Made by a program: the position numbers and the translations under genes
Shown: piece after piece, positions 24,028 to 37,500 of the stretch
How positions within the stretch are numbered: the first letter of the stretch is position 1
Layout: every line of letters begins with the position of its first letter
Origin: Yamagishiella unicocca
Taxonomy: Eukaryota > Chlorophyta > Chlorophyceae > Chlamydomonadales > Volvocaceae
Direction of reading: 5' to 3'
DNA length: 64,000 nucleotides
NCBI GenBank assembly: GCA_003116995.1
Contig: BDSL01000013.1
Span: forward strand, 1,426,001 to 1,490,000
Notes under the pieces: generated by a model
Databases searched by the model: none
What the model was told of the DNA's origin: nothing
What the model saw: only the letters and a program-made list of their open reading frames with translations

Positions 24028-27000
24028 TCACTCTACCTGACCGGCCGCGCTGCCCGCCTTCACCGGGACCTGGAGGCTGACCTGGGAGACCAGGTTCCCG
24101 GAGCCAGATCCGGTGCAGCCAGCAGGGGGAAAAAGCGGCGGCGGTGGCGGTAGAGGTGGAGGTTTAGGTGGTGCACGCACACGCAGAGGATGCATGTAGC
24201 ACCCGGGGGGTTGGGTAGAGGCCGTTGCGGGGCGGAGGCGGCGGGCGGGAGAGCGTGCGCGGGAGGCGGAGGCGGCGGAGAGGTGTCAGCGCATGAGGAG
24301 GCGGAGGGTGAGGTGTCAGCGCGTGAGGAGGCGGAGGGGATTGGGGACAGTACGCCGGCCCAGATCGAGCGTCAAGTATCGTGCCGTCTGAACAAGGCTA
24401 GCCGTCGCAACCACGTTCAACTTCCATCGCTAGGACCCGCTCCCCTGCCTCTCCAAGTGCGCCGCGCCGCGCTGCGAGCACGTGTACCCTGCAGGCCTCC
24501 ATCAACCGTGTAGGTCGACTGCGGCCGCTGGAACCACCGCGACTGGCAGGCGGCCAGGCCGTGGCCGCCTGCCACGCTCTGTCGCACCGTCGCATGGACG
24601 GGCGCCTAGGCGAGGCTGAGCAAAGGGATTGATGGACCCCAGGCCTCCCAGGCCTCGTCCCATCCGTCCCTTCACGCTCGCCTCGCCCCCTCGCCACCAC
24701 CCTGCCCAAGGGCCCCCACAACGCGCGCTTCCATCTCAGTGCCCATGTCCGTGTCGGCCACCGGCGAAGCTGCGTTCGTTTTCGTCCATATCCCCGGGCA
24801 CAGCCAACCAACCCACGCTCACCAACCGCACAACACGCATCCACATCTTTTCCCCAGCTGTTCCCGTCACCGGGTTTCCGGTGTGCCCTCTTCAGCCTCA
24901 ACCTCACCAAAACCCACGAGTACCAGCCCAGAAACGCCACCGCCGCCAGCCCCCTCCCGCCCCGCCCAGCACCCTACGTACCACGCTCAGCAGCAGGGAG
25001 TCCGATCCCAGGTAGACCTTGTTGGACGACTGCGATATCGTGGTGGCGATCTCCCGCGCCGCCTGCATGGCGAGACGGCGAGGACGGCGCTCATGGGTTT
25101 TGAGGGGTAACAACCGCGTGTGGCAATGAACGGGGCCGCCTACACGACCCATGTCCCCGCTGCCGCGAGCAGGCCAGCGCAACCGTGAAAAACGACGGCT
25201 GGCCTACAGGGGACCAACCCCCGCGCAAGCGGCTCCAGTCCCAGCGACTCTATTCCCAGCGACTCTATTCCCAGCGACTCTATTCCCAGCGACTCTATTC
25301 CCAGCGACTCTATTCCCAGCGACTCTATTCCCAGCGACTCTATTCCCAGCGACTCTATTCCCAGCGACTCTATTCCCAGCGACTCTATTCCCAGCGACTC
25401 AATTCCCAGCGACTCTATTCCCAGCGGACGCCCATATCCCCATACCGTACCTCGATCTTGCGCAGCGTCAAGAAGGCGGGGTTCTGCTTCACCGCCTCTC
25501 CGATCAGCTTGGCGGATTGGGCCTTTGGGAAGATGGCAGGAAAAGGGGGGGCAACGGCGCCGATAAGACCCACTGACCCAGTGGCTTTCATGCTGGACTC
25601 CCAACAGGAGCGTGTCCATAAATGCCAGCCCCGACCCCGGCTTGCTGCTCCCTCCGCCTCGTCGTGCCAGCCCAATAACACTTTAGACTGTATGGCTGGA
25701 TTGAAAGCCGCTGCACCGTAACGCTTATTCCCGACCGGTTGCCTCTGCCACCACGGGGCGTGATGTCGCCCCCCGTCCGTGGCTCGGCTGGGGTCCGGCT
25801 GACGCGTGCCAACGCAGCTCCCTCTGCCGCTCGCTCCACTCGGCGCTTACCTCACCCTGCGCCCGCACGATTGCGCTTTGCTTCTCCTGCAGCGCCTTCT
25901 CCACCTATGGTCAAGGGAGGGGTTTTGGCGGGTGGGTTCGCAGTGGGTTCGGTCAGGGTGGGAATGGGCTCCTTGCGGCTGCCTGCTGTGACGGACGCCG
26001 TGGTGGTGATGAGGCAGGGAGACGATGACAGCGGACGTAAGGCCCGTGGAAAACAGTGAGCAGCCGGCAAACAGGTGGTGGTGGGTATCGCTGGTACCAT
26101 TCTATTTCTAGGCCGCCTCCTCGCAATGGATATGCTTGGTCTGGGTTGCCATACGCGTACGTGTGGCCGCGGGCCTGCAAGCCGCTCCTCGAGGTGACGT
26201 CCGCCAGGGTGCCTCCGCGGTGCCGACCCGGTGTTGCTGGTCGCCATGCCACCTCGCGCTTTGGGAGGACGTACGCTGCCCCTAGTCGGCCCGCCGACCC
26301 GCGTGCCGACCCGCGTGCCGACCCGAGTGTGGATTTCCTCTCAACCCACCCACCCGACCGGTCCGATGCACTTTGCGTTATGCGCACCTGGCTCCGTTGT
26401 CACTGCAGCAGCGCGCTCCTCATTCGTTGCGACCCAACCTAATCCGACCCGACCCGTCATTCCATCGAATTCGCCGAAACCGTTGCACCACACCAACAGT
26501 TTTCCTCCGCCAGCACCCCGTTACACGCACGACCTCCTCCCGGGCCCTATTTACACTCCGGGCGGGTCATTACAACTTTGGATTGCCAAACCTACAATGA
26601 ACTTGGCGCGCTCCGCCTCCTGCTGCGCCACCTGCTTGGCCTCCACGGCCGCCGTGTACTCCTTCGAGAAGGTCAGGTTGGTGATCGACACATCCTCCAG
26701 GATGATGTTGAAGTAACGAGCCCGCTCGGTCAGGATGCGCCGGATGTCACGGGAGACACCCTGCGAGGGGGGTCGTTAGGCGGTTCGGCGGATTGGCGAG
26801 GGTGCGGACGCACGCAGCAGAGACGAGGTGGAGCCAGGCGGGTGAGCGGAGCAGGGTTGAGGATGCAGGAGGCTGGCGGGGGGACGAGGGAAGGCGCAAG
26901 AGGCGGGAACCAAGGACGCAGATTGAGGCTGCCGCCTGGCCATCGTCGCGGCCTGGTGGCGCGCGGAAACCATTTGTTCGTACCTCGCGTTGCGTCAAAA

Positions 27001-27945
27001 GCTGGCTAGCGTTGTACTGCGCGATAACGCTCTTGAGCGTCTCCTGTAAAGCGTAAGAAGGTAGGGGTGTCTGTGAGTACCGGTACCCGGCAAGTTCGAG
27101 AGGCTGTGACAAGGCTGCAACTGTCGTACTATGGAAAGCTGTAAGAGGCCGCGAAGGCAGTTTCACACAGCGTGCCGTACAGGGCAGGGGGTGCTCTGAG
27201 GGCTTGAGAGGCAGATCACTTGCAGCGGTCGGTCCACACACAAGTACCCGACAGGCGAACACCCAGAAGGGCTCTTTGCCAGCCTGTGTGTCCCTACAAC
27301 CCTGCGGGAAAAGCTGAGTTGTACCCGCACCTGAATGATGGACGGCAACACGCGCTCAGCGTAGTCGGTACCAAGAGTGCGATAGATCTCCGCAAGCTTG
27401 TCGGCGTTCGGCCGCGTCAGAACACGAAGGCCCACGTTGACCTACGCATCATTGCAACCCATTAACATTATGACGTACGCATGGTTGCGTACAAGCACGA
27501 TCTAGGCTGCGGCTCCCACCATCTGTAAGTCCTTGCTCCCCGACTGGCTCTGGATGACGCTAGGCCGGGCGCGAACGTCGTAGATAACAGGCCGCTCAAA
27601 CCAAGGCAACATGATATGTGTTCCTTCAGCATAGACCTGCATCGCATTCGGTATGTCATTTAGCATCCGATGACGCCTGGATATGTCGGAGCGCGCCGGC
27701 GGAAACACCGGCCACATGATAGCGCGCATACGCGCGTTGCTGCAAAATAAGTGCAAAGGACACATCTGACTCACTGTATCCTTGATACCAATCAGCCGGT
27801 TGAAGACGATGGCCCGATGACCACCCTCCACGTTGAACAGACTGTTCGTGCCGGCCCAAACAGTTGCGCCACCAAACAGCACCACATTTGCAACCGTGCG
27901 CGCTGTGCCTAGCGCAGCGGCCAGACCTTGAGGGTTGGCTGCCAT
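24028..27945 (-). CDS. PHB2: Prohibitin 2 (mitochondrial)
   Basis: Subunit of the ring-shaped prohibitin complex of the mitochondrial inner membrane, which acts as a chaperone scaffold. Exons in coding order: 27945-27775, 27636-27520, 27441-27331, 27043-26984, 26760-26596, 25904-25851, 25522-25451, 25062-24982, 24081-24028; 294 aa, the usual size. A hydrophobic membrane segment lies at about residues 15-36 ([13 protein letters not shown]). The SPFH/PHB domain follows ([57 protein letters not shown]). Next come the coiled-coil region ([32 protein letters not shown]) and the PHB2-type block [17 protein letters not shown]. The final exon ([17 protein letters not shown] then stop) was chosen by phase and acceptor quality and is the least certain. 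One intron holds a 15-bp minisatellite. Confidence 0.93.
25240..25426 (+). repeat. Minisatellite, 15-bp unit, about 12 copies, in a PHB2 intron
   Basis: Twelve and a half nearly perfect copies of CCCAGCGACTCTATT run head to tail; one copy has an A for T change. They fill about half of the intron 25063-25450 and end about 25 bases from the donor in the direction of transcription (minus strand). Confidence 0.95.
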
Positions 27946-28599
27946 CCCACCACTGACCCTGTGATCGACAACGTTGCTAACAGAAAGCAAATGTCAAAAT
28001 GCGGTATGGGTGCAGCAAGGGGAGCTCTGGAATGTCGGTGCAGTGATCAAGGCTTGGAAAGGATACGTGGGGCCAGGACGCACGCAGGGACGAGCTTGCA
28101 TGGGCGCAGCACGAGTACGCATGAGTAAATCGCGCAGTGAAAAGCATTCGTCTGAATTTCTTTTAAAATTTGTTAGTACAAACATGGCCACATTACACGC
28201 GCGCAGGGGCGACCCGCAGGCTCTCAAGGTCTGCGCAGCCGCGCATCTATCGAACACGAGCATTACCTTTGCCCCGGCGTCAAGCATTAATGAAGTTGTA
28301 AGTAAGGGTAGCAATCCTTTTGGTACCAACGCGCTTCTACTGGAAGCCCCTTCGGTACAGCTGTCGGAGCCATGCGCCGCAGCGGCGTATTTGGGTAAGC
28401 TATGACACTGTTGGGACTCGACCTGATTGCGACTGGATTCGATTCAATGTAACCCCCATGAATTTCTTGATGTACCGACAATATCCAACAAATTTCTTCT
28501 TCTGTCGGCATGCATTTCTTGCACAACCTACACGGAAGGAAGCTGCCGCTTTATGGCCAGCTAGGTTGCGTATGCTACACGAAAACTCCCTGCGCTAAT
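27946..28599. promoter_or_regulatory. Divergent intergenic region between PHB2 and MetRS
   Basis: About 650 bases between the divergent starts at 27945 (-) and 28600 (+), so probably a bidirectional promoter. It is AT-richer than the flan­king exons. No conserved coding or RNA signal was seen. Confidence 0.5.
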
Positions 28600-31500
28600 A
28601 TGACTTCGCATAGTAGTACGCCTGCAGCCTTGACGGCGACTCTGCAGCAGGCCATACCCCTTCCCCGCCAGCCCCACGCTCCTTCGCCTGGCAACCTGCT
28701 GTCCACGAGGACCCTCGCTTATCACTTCTTTGCCATGCTTCGCGCTCCTTCTGAACCTCGTTGCAGCCGGCGGCTGCTCCGCCCTGCCGCCGGACGTGCT
28801 GCAGTGGTTAGAGTGGGCTGAAACGTGTCTGCGGCCCGCATCCATGCTGGGCGGCGAAGCGCTTGAGGCCGCCCTGCAGCAAGCTGAGGCTGCAGTGGCC
28901 TCCGGGGCCCTCAGCGGCAGCCACATCACGCTATCGGAGGTGCGAGGGCATGGACGGAGCCACGCACCCGTCGGAGCCTGTATGCGGGGGCTGGGGGGGC
29001 CAAAGAGAAGCCTTTGGCGGCCTCTATCTGGGAGCATGTCAGGTCTATAGGGCCCGGAAAGGCGGGCGTTTGTGTTGGCATAAAGTTGGTGCCGCCATGT
29101 GGGTCACTGATGCGGGCAGGGGCGCAGTGATGGTGCGGCCTATCACGGGGCATCGCCGGCGCTGCCTGGCAGCTACATCGGTCCTTGTTTGCACGGTGCC
29201 TACTGGTTGAGCCACCCGAATCTGGTTCATGTCTCGGGACAGAGGAAAAATCGGTGAACCGGTTAAGGTCCTGGAATGGGGGGCGTAAGGGCGGGGCGGC
29301 GGGCGCATTGGCAGGCACGACAGGTGGCAGTGGTGTTATTGTGGAGGCCCAGGCTACATGTCGCAGCGCGGCGGCGGAAGCTCGGCTTAGCCGGAACGGA
29401 GGAAGGGGGAAAGCCAAGGGAGGAAGGGAAGGGACGGCGTCCGAAAGGGCGGGCGCCCGGAGGGCGGTGCTGTTTGGGCACCCATCCCCCCCAGCTGCCT
29501 CCTAGGAACCAGGCGCCTCACGTCTCCAGGGTTGTTGCTCTTACCGCTACGGTTTGGCTAGGACGGCTCGAGGCGGTGCCCGAACGCACCTGCGCCTCGG
29601 TGTGGGTGATGGATGTGGGTGGGTGGCCGGCCGGTGCCAGAGTCCGGCCCCGGCAAGGCGGGGGCAACGCAGTACCCTCCAGCGGGCGCCTGGGGAGCCC
29701 AGGGGATACGAGGCCGAGCTGCGCTAGGGCGGCCGGCCTCGTCGTTCCTGCTCGGCTGGGGTCCGCTACCTGCTTCCGCTACCTTCTCCCGTGCCACCGC
29801 CCTGCGTATCATCTTCCATGCAGCGCCAGGCCCAAACCCTTCTTGGACGACCGCCACCACCGCCACCACCACCACCACCACCGCCGCGATAACCCGTTCG
29901 TCCCCCCGCCCGCTGGCCGCCCTTCAGGTCTTCGTCTTCGCGGGCTTGCTGCCGCTGGCGCTCAAAAAGGAGATATCGGCGCCGCTGGCGGACTTCTGCG
30001 TCGCCGTCGCCGGCCACGCCGCCGTGCGCGACGCCGCCGACGCCGTCGGTGCCGTACTGCCGCCCGCCGACGCCGACAACGCCGCCGCGACGGTGGACGT
30101 GTTCGACGCCGACGCCGCCGCCTACGCCGCGAGGCGCCCCAAGCACCCCATCCCCGGCCGGCGCAACATCCTCATCACGTCCGCGCTGCCGTACGTCAAC
30201 AACGTGCCCCACCTCGGCAACATTATCGGCTGCGTGCTCTCCGCCGACTGCTACGCGCGCTTCTGCCGCGCCCGCGGCCACAACTGCATCTACGTGTGCG
30301 GTACGGATGAGTACGGCACGGCGACGGAGACCAAGGTACGAGCGGCGGGGGGCGTTGGGTGGTTGGTTGGTTGGTTGGTTGGTTGGTTGGTTGGTTGATT
30401 GGTTGGTCGCGCGGCGTGGGTTGCGGCGTGGGTCGGGGTAAAAGAACTGGGGAGTTGGGGAGTTGGGGTATGAGGCGATGGAGTATGCGGGGTGGAGCTG
30501 AGGAGGTGGGAGGAAGGAGGATGAACGGTGCGTTTGGAAGCGTAGCGCGTAACTCGCGTACTGCGATTGGACCAGCATACTACACCTTACTTGGCACGCC
30601 TCGGCGGCCTCACGCACCTGTGTTCCCCTCCTCCTCCCGCCCCACCTGGCCCCAGGCGCTGGAGGAGGGCCTCTCCTGCCAGCAGATCTGCGACAAGTAC
30701 CACGCCATCCACGCCGACATCTACCGCTGGTTCGACATTGCGTTCGACAAGTTCGGCCGCACGCCCACGCGCGCACAGACCCGCATCGCGCAGGACATCT
30801 TCAAGTGAGCAGTCGGGGGTGGTCTGCCGGGGCCTCCCTGCACCCGCCTGGGCCCACCCGAACCTCCATCTCCCGCATGCTTACCAGCTACCAGATGCCA
30901 GCTAAGCACTACGCGATGTGCTCATCTCCCCTCCACCCGGTCCTGGCCCCGCTCCACCCTGTCCTGCCCCCCTCCACCCGGTCCTGCCCTCCCGTGCAGG
31001 ACGCTCAACTCCCGCGAGCAGCTGGTGCAGCAGGAGATGCAGCAGCTGTACAGCGAGGCGGCAGGCAAGTTCCTGGCGGACCGCTTCGTGTACGGCACCT
31101 GCCCCAAGTGCAAGTACGACGTGAGTGGCGGCGGCGGGGCGCCGCGCGGGGTAGCGAAACGGGCCGGCGGCCAAGTGACGGCGAGCCCCTCCCGCTCTCT
31201 CCTTCCCCTCCCAGTGCTCCAGCGTGCGCCCACAAACTAGGTTCCCGCCGACCATGCGCCAACCATCCTGTCCTTTTCGCGTCGGCGGTTTTCACGCCCC
31301 CCCCCCCCCCCACACACACACACACACATACATGACCTTCGTCTTCCGTCTCCTCACCCCAGTTCTCCAGCATGCATCTCAAAACGTCTTTCCTAAACGG
31401 TTTTTTCTCGCATCGTCGGGTCTTCCTCGAACCCACACATCCCCCACACACCAGGACGCCCGCGGCGACCAGTGCGACGGCTGCGGCAACCTGCTCAACC

Positions 31501-34500
31501 CCACCGAGCTCATCAACCCGCGCTGCAAGCTGACTGGCACCACCCCGGTACTCAGGTCCACCCGGCACGTGTTCCTGGACCTGCCGCAGCTCAGCCCCGC
31601 GCTGCAGGTGGGGGGGGGTGCGAGGGAGACCCGTGGATGCCCGAAAGACCCGTGGATGCTCGTGGGGCGGGGAGGGGGGCATAGCAACCGTTTACGCGAC
31701 GTTTACAGGGACAGGATAGTTGGCGCATGGTCATCGGACACCGCTTTTGTGGGCGCATGCTGGAGCACTGGGGGGAGGGGCGGTTGTTGGGGTCTTCTGA
31801 TTGTCCCAACCAGTGTGTCACGTGCGAAGCCCAGGCCAGGATGAAGCTCGGGTAACACCAAGCGGAGGGGCTGAAGGTCGGATGGTGTGCGAGGGGCGTG
31901 GGGGGGGGGAGTAGGGCCTCAATGCTGCCAGAGCCGGCAAGCCAGCACCGCTCGTCCCTGGTCCCTGGCCGGGAGGAAGGCGAGGGGAGACAAGCAGTTC
32001 GCGCGTGGCCTAGACGATTTGCCGCGAGGGCGGTGTGGGGGCGGCCGCTTGCCTTTGTTGCACGTGGCGGTCCATTGCCTCCGGGCGATCATCCTTGTCG
32101 GACGCCATTGGCCGGTCCTAGCTGCATGGCGGGCTTCACTCGGACGTGTATCTGGCCTTGTATAAGACTCGTTGCCGCCCCCCCGCGTGTTCCATGCGCC
32201 AACTATCCTGCCCCTGTCGTGTAACCGGTTCTTATGTCCCCCCCCGGGTGTTCCTGGCCTCAGGAGTACATCACCACCACCAGCGAGCAGGGCGGCTGGT
32301 CGTCCAACTGCGTGCAGCTGACCAACGCCTGGATGCGGGACGGCCTCAAGCTGCGCTGCATCACCCGGGACCTCAAGTGGGGGACGCCGGTGCCACTGGA
32401 GGGGTTTGAGGACAAGGTGGGGGCGGGAGGGGGGTGCTGGCGAGAAGACCCGTTGACACGACATAGGAAACGGAGGGCAGAAGCGGAGGTGTTGGGGGTT
32501 GGGGCGAGGACGGAGTTGGGGAGCGGCGCGGGAAGGGGAGGGGAAAGCCGGTTTGTGGGGGCAAGTTTTGGAGGTTTTGGGGGGCGGGAAAGGGGCTGGC
32601 GGGAAGGTAGGCTGCGGCGCCGGCGCCGCCCATTCACCGCTTTCGGCGCTCGCCATCCCTGGAGTCCGGCCCCGATCCGATGGGCGTACTGTTGTTTCCC
32701 CCGTGTCTCCTCCCCAGGTGTTCTACGTGTGGTTCGATGCCCCCATCGGCTACATCTCCATCACTGCCGGGTACACGCCCGACTGGGAGGCCTGGTGGAA
32801 GAACCCCAAGGTAGGGTTCTGGGGTTGGAGTCCTGGCACCGCCGCTTGCCCCAAGCACGCCCCGCCTGCGCCGAACCACGCACAGCCGCGCCAATGCGCA
32901 CCCCTCCGGGCGCCGGGGCCTGCCCCTGGTACGGCCTCCAACCCCACTCGCTGCCTCGCCCCCTCCTCGCAATCCTAGACGAGTGTACCAAACGTTTCCT
33001 CATCGGTTTTGCTCATCGGTGCCGACCTCTGAAGGATGTCCTCTCACCCCCCCTTCCTCTGGCCCCCCTTCTGCCCTCCTCCTCTCGCCACCCCCCTCTG
33101 CCCCCTCCTTTGCCCCCTCCTCCCGCACCCTCCTCTGCCCCCTCCTCTGCTCCTCCCTCCCAGGACGTGGAGCTGGTCCAGTTCATGGGCAAGGACAACG
33201 TGCCCTTCCACACCGTCATCTTCCCCGCCACCCTGCTGGGCACCGGCGAGCCCTGGACCATGATGAAGTCCATCTCCGTCACCGAGTACCTCAACTACGA
33301 GGGCGGCAAGTTCTCCAAGAGCAGGGGCACGGGTGAGGACGGGGGGAGGCGGGTGCGCGCCGGGGGACTGACGGTAGACTGTGCCGAGTGGAGGAGGAAT
33401 GGGTTCGGGGGGAAGGGGGTTGGCTGGATGACCAACGGAGGGGCTGGGACTGGGAAAGAATCAGGAGGCCGCACTGGTCGTACTCGCCCGCCTTACCTTC
33501 TTTTCCTGCCGCCTTACCTTCTTTCACTGCCGTCTGCCGCCTGCCACCTGTCGCCTGTCGCCTGTCGCCTGTCGCCTGTCGCCTCCGCCTCCTGCCCCTG
33601 CCCCTGCGCTCCCCAGGAGTGTTCGGCAACCAGGCGCAGGACACGGGCATCCCGGTGGAGGTGTGGCGCTACTACCTGCTGGCCAACCGGCCGGAGCAGA
33701 GCGACACGGACTTCAAGTGGGTGGACCTGGCGGCTAAGAACAACTCGGAGCTGCTGGCGAACATCGGCAACTTCATCAATAGGTGGGCGGGTGATTGGGT
33801 TGGTGTATAGGGGTTGGGGTTAGGGTTGGAGTTAGGGTTGGGGTTGGAGTTGGGGGGCCAGCAGTGGCTCAGGGACAGGGCGGGAGGGCGGGCAAGAGGT
33901 ACTAGTGCGGTGAAATGGGAAAAGGGGAAAGGGCTTCGCGGCACGGGGGATTGCAAGGAAAACCCGTGTACATGGGGGCATGGGGTAGGGAGCGTGCGTG
34001 GGCGCGAGCTAACACCTGCGGTCCCCCCCACCGCCACGGCCTCCACTCCCAGGGCGCTGATGTTCGTGTCCAAGTTCTTCGACGGCACGGTGCCTGGGGC
34101 CACTGCGGCGGGTGTGACGGAGGCGGAGGAGCTGGGCAAGACGGTCGGACCCAAGGTGGGGCGGCAGGATGCGATGTGTACCATGCGCGCTTTGTGTAGG
34201 TGGTGGTGGTTTGGAGTAGGCCAGGCTTCCGTACCCCTCCATGGGGCCCGCGTATCTTCGAGGGCGCGGACATTTGGCGCGTCAGACCCAAATAAACTCC
34301 AACTATTCGGAGTTGGTGACCGCCGCTCCTGTCGCCGCGCGAGCGACGGCTCTTTGTGTCCTTGGTTGGATCAACCCAAAGTGCGAGGCCGCCCGCGTGG
34401 CGGCTGCTGGCCGCCCCAGATGTCTGTCCCTAAGGCGATGCTCAACTCCGTCCCGCCCTCCCAGACCTTTCATGCTGAATCCATCCCCCCGCACCCTCAA

Positions 34501-37500
34501 CCCCCCCCCCGCCAGGTGGAGGAGTACATTGCGGCCATGGAGCGCATCAAGATCAGGGAGGGCATCCGCCTGGTCATGTCCATATCGGCGGACGGCAACA
34601 AGTTCCTGCAGGTGGGCCGGCGGAGGGGGGCAGAGGGGGGAAACCGGAGGGGCCCGGGGAGCGCGAAGGCGTGTGCAGCTGAGGGGGTAGGGTAGCGGGC
34701 ACGCTAGGAAAGAGCCGTGGGGTCGTCAGGGTGTGCGTCGGAGGGACACGTGGGAGTCGTCGGTCGCCCTCGTAGCTCCTGACGTGCTTGTCGCCACTGC
34801 CCTCCATCCCCCCAGGACACAAAGCCGTGGGTGGCTGTCAAAGAGGACAAGGACAAGTGCGCGACCCTGGTGGCCGCGAGTAGGTGCCGGGGGGCTGCTG
34901 GGGGCTGATGGGGGCTGACGGGGGCTGACGAGGGCTGACGAGAGCTGCCTGGCTGCAAACCGTCAAGACGAGCACGAATGAACCTCCTGCCCTCCCCTGC
35001 GTTGTTGCCTAAACTTTCCGAAAAATATTCCAAACTCAAGGCTCCAAATTTCAAACCCTCTCCGCCCCCGCCCCCGCCCCCGGCCCCTGACCCCTCCCCC
35101 TCCCCCAGGCGTGGGCATGGTGCGCCTGCTGGCGGCCCTGATGGCGCCGTACATGCCCTCCCTGGCGTCCAAGGTCCTGACCCAGCTGGCTCTGCCCCAC
35201 GAGTCCAGCGTCACGCTGTCCGACGAGCTGGTCGCTGGCAGCTACTGGCCGCACACGCTGGTGGCTGCGGGTCACGTCATCGGCACGCCGGGGCCGCTCA
35301 TCAGCCAGATCAGCGAGGAGCTGATCGAGGAGCTGAGGGCGAGGTGGGGCGCGGGGCGGAGGGGGGAGGGGTTCCTGCAGGAGCTGGTTGTGGTGGTTAT
35401 GTAGTACGTGAAACTGTACAACTTTGGTATGGGTGCGGGTTAACGTCTTCCGTTGGGATTCGCTGGGGGAGCAACCAGCGAATCTGCTGGGTGTCCGAGC
35501 GCGATGTGGGGTGGTACGGCAAAAACGAATGAGGTGGTACGGCGAGCCTTCCCTAATAAGGACCGTGTGAATACTTCCCAATGCCTGTCGGGTTGTTGTT
35601 GTGGGTAGATGGCAGGTGCACGGCATTGTCGCCCATCGCGCGTCCACCTCCCGACCTCCGTTTCGCCGCCCAGGTTTGGCGGCAGCCAGGACGAGGCTGC
35701 CGCCGCTGCGGCTGCCTCCACCTCCAAGCCCGCTGCCGCGAAAGGCAAGGCAGCCGCAGCTGCAGCGGCAGCTGGCGGAGACAAGAAGGCTGCTGCCGGA
35801 AACGGAGGAGAAAAGAAGGAGAAGGCCGCCGCCGGGGAAAAGAAGGAGAAGCCCGCCGCCGGGGAAAAGAAGGAGAAGCCCGCCGCCGGGGAAAAGAAGG
35901 AGAAGCCTGCCGCCGGGGAAAAGAAGGATAAAGCTGCTGCCGGAGCAGCTGACGAGGGCCCGGTGGACGTCAGCCGGCTGGACGTGCGCGTGGGGCGCAT
36001 CATCAAGGCCTGGAAGCACCCGGATGCGGACTCGTTGTATGTGGAGGAGGTGGACGTGGGAGAGGACAAGCCGCGGCAGGTGGGCGCGGGTGGTGGTGGG
36101 GTAGCGGGGAAGCTGCGGGTGGGGTTGGAGTAGAGGCACGCGGAAAATATGTTACAGGATAGCTAGGGGAACATCGGATGGGGGGGGGGGAGCAGCGGTG
36201 GTGGCTCGGTTGCGGGCGGCGGAGGCGGCAGCGGCGTGGCCTGGGTCCTCTCCGACCTCCTGTCTGGCTCCAGAGAGCAATGGCAGGAAGGCTGGGCGGT
36301 ACGTCATGGAATGCGACGGTGGGTTGACAGGTGGTACACGGCATGGTACCACACGGTCCCTTGCGCACCCCTCGCCCAGCAGCAGCTGCAATCTTCCCCC
36401 CTTATCTTCAGGCCCCCGCCCCGCCTACCCACCTCGCCGTTGCTGTTGCAACTTGCCATAAACCCTCCCACTTCGCCCTGCTGTGCCCGCCCCTCCCCTC
36501 CCCGCGCCCCCCCACCGCCTCCTTGCAACGCCCTCCCCCCGCCAGGTTGTAAGCGGTCTGGTCCGCTTCATCCCCTCCGCTGACGACCTTGCGGGCCGCC
36601 GCGTGGTGCTGCTGTGCAACCTCAAGCCCGCAGCTATGCGCGGGGTGCAGAGCCAGGCCATGGTGCTGGCGGCAACCAGCTCGGACGGAGCGAAGGTTGG
36701 AGCGGCCGGGGGGGAGGAACGGGGCGGGACGGCATGGGGCGGGGCGGGGAGGAGGGACGGAGGGGAGGAACGGGGGGGAGGAACGGGGCGGCTGGGCCCC
36801 GGGCGATTAGTGAGAGGTCTGTGTCCCAGAAAGATCTGCATATTTCCCTACTCCCCTTGCAGCACGCTCCTGCTGGTTCGTCCTCGCCGCGGCGCCACAG
36901 CCACGCCGCCGTCGCCGTGTTTGTGGCCCGCCGCATCACCCAACACCCTCGCTGTCTGGCTCCCTCCCGACCCCTCTCCCCCCCGGTCCCGTTTTCCTTT
37001 CGTACACGGGTTTTCCTTGCAAGCCCCCCGTCCCCCTCCCATCCTGCCGCACCTGCCGCTGCTGCCCCCGCAGCTGGAGCTGCTGGAGCCCCCCGAGGGC
37101 GCCCCCCTGGGCGAGCGCGTCACGTGGCCGGGCTTCGACGCAGACGGGCGGGCCCCGGACGAGGTGCTCAACCCCAAGAAGAAGATCTTCGAGACGGTGG
37201 GGCACGCTGCTGTGCAGCAGGCGGGGGGCGGGGTAGGGAGGGCCGCTGGGAGTGGCTGGAGTGGCTGGGACGCGGGGTGGGGCCGGTTGCCCGCGATGAC
37301 GTGTTGCCGAGGGAGGGGAGGGAGGGGGGGCACCCGCTATGACGACAGAGCGGCGTCTGAGGGGCACCGTGTTTGCCACATGGCTCGTCGCGCTTCGGGG
37401 CGCGGCGGCGTTGCCTCTCTTGGCCCGGCCAGTCAGAGGCCTCCGAGGGGTGCGTTTTGCGCGTTCTGCGTTGCGCAGCACGAACAACCCGTCGTCGTCG

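Noticed and set aside
25240..25426. Possible protein repeat (SQRLY units in all frames)
   Set aside because: It lies between phase-matched PHB2 exons and no prohibitin has such an insertion; treated as intronic DNA repeat.
35440..36133. Long open frames on both strands over the MetRS linker
   Set aside because: Shadows of the Lys/Glu/Ala repeat; only the frame that continues the MetRS alignment was kept.
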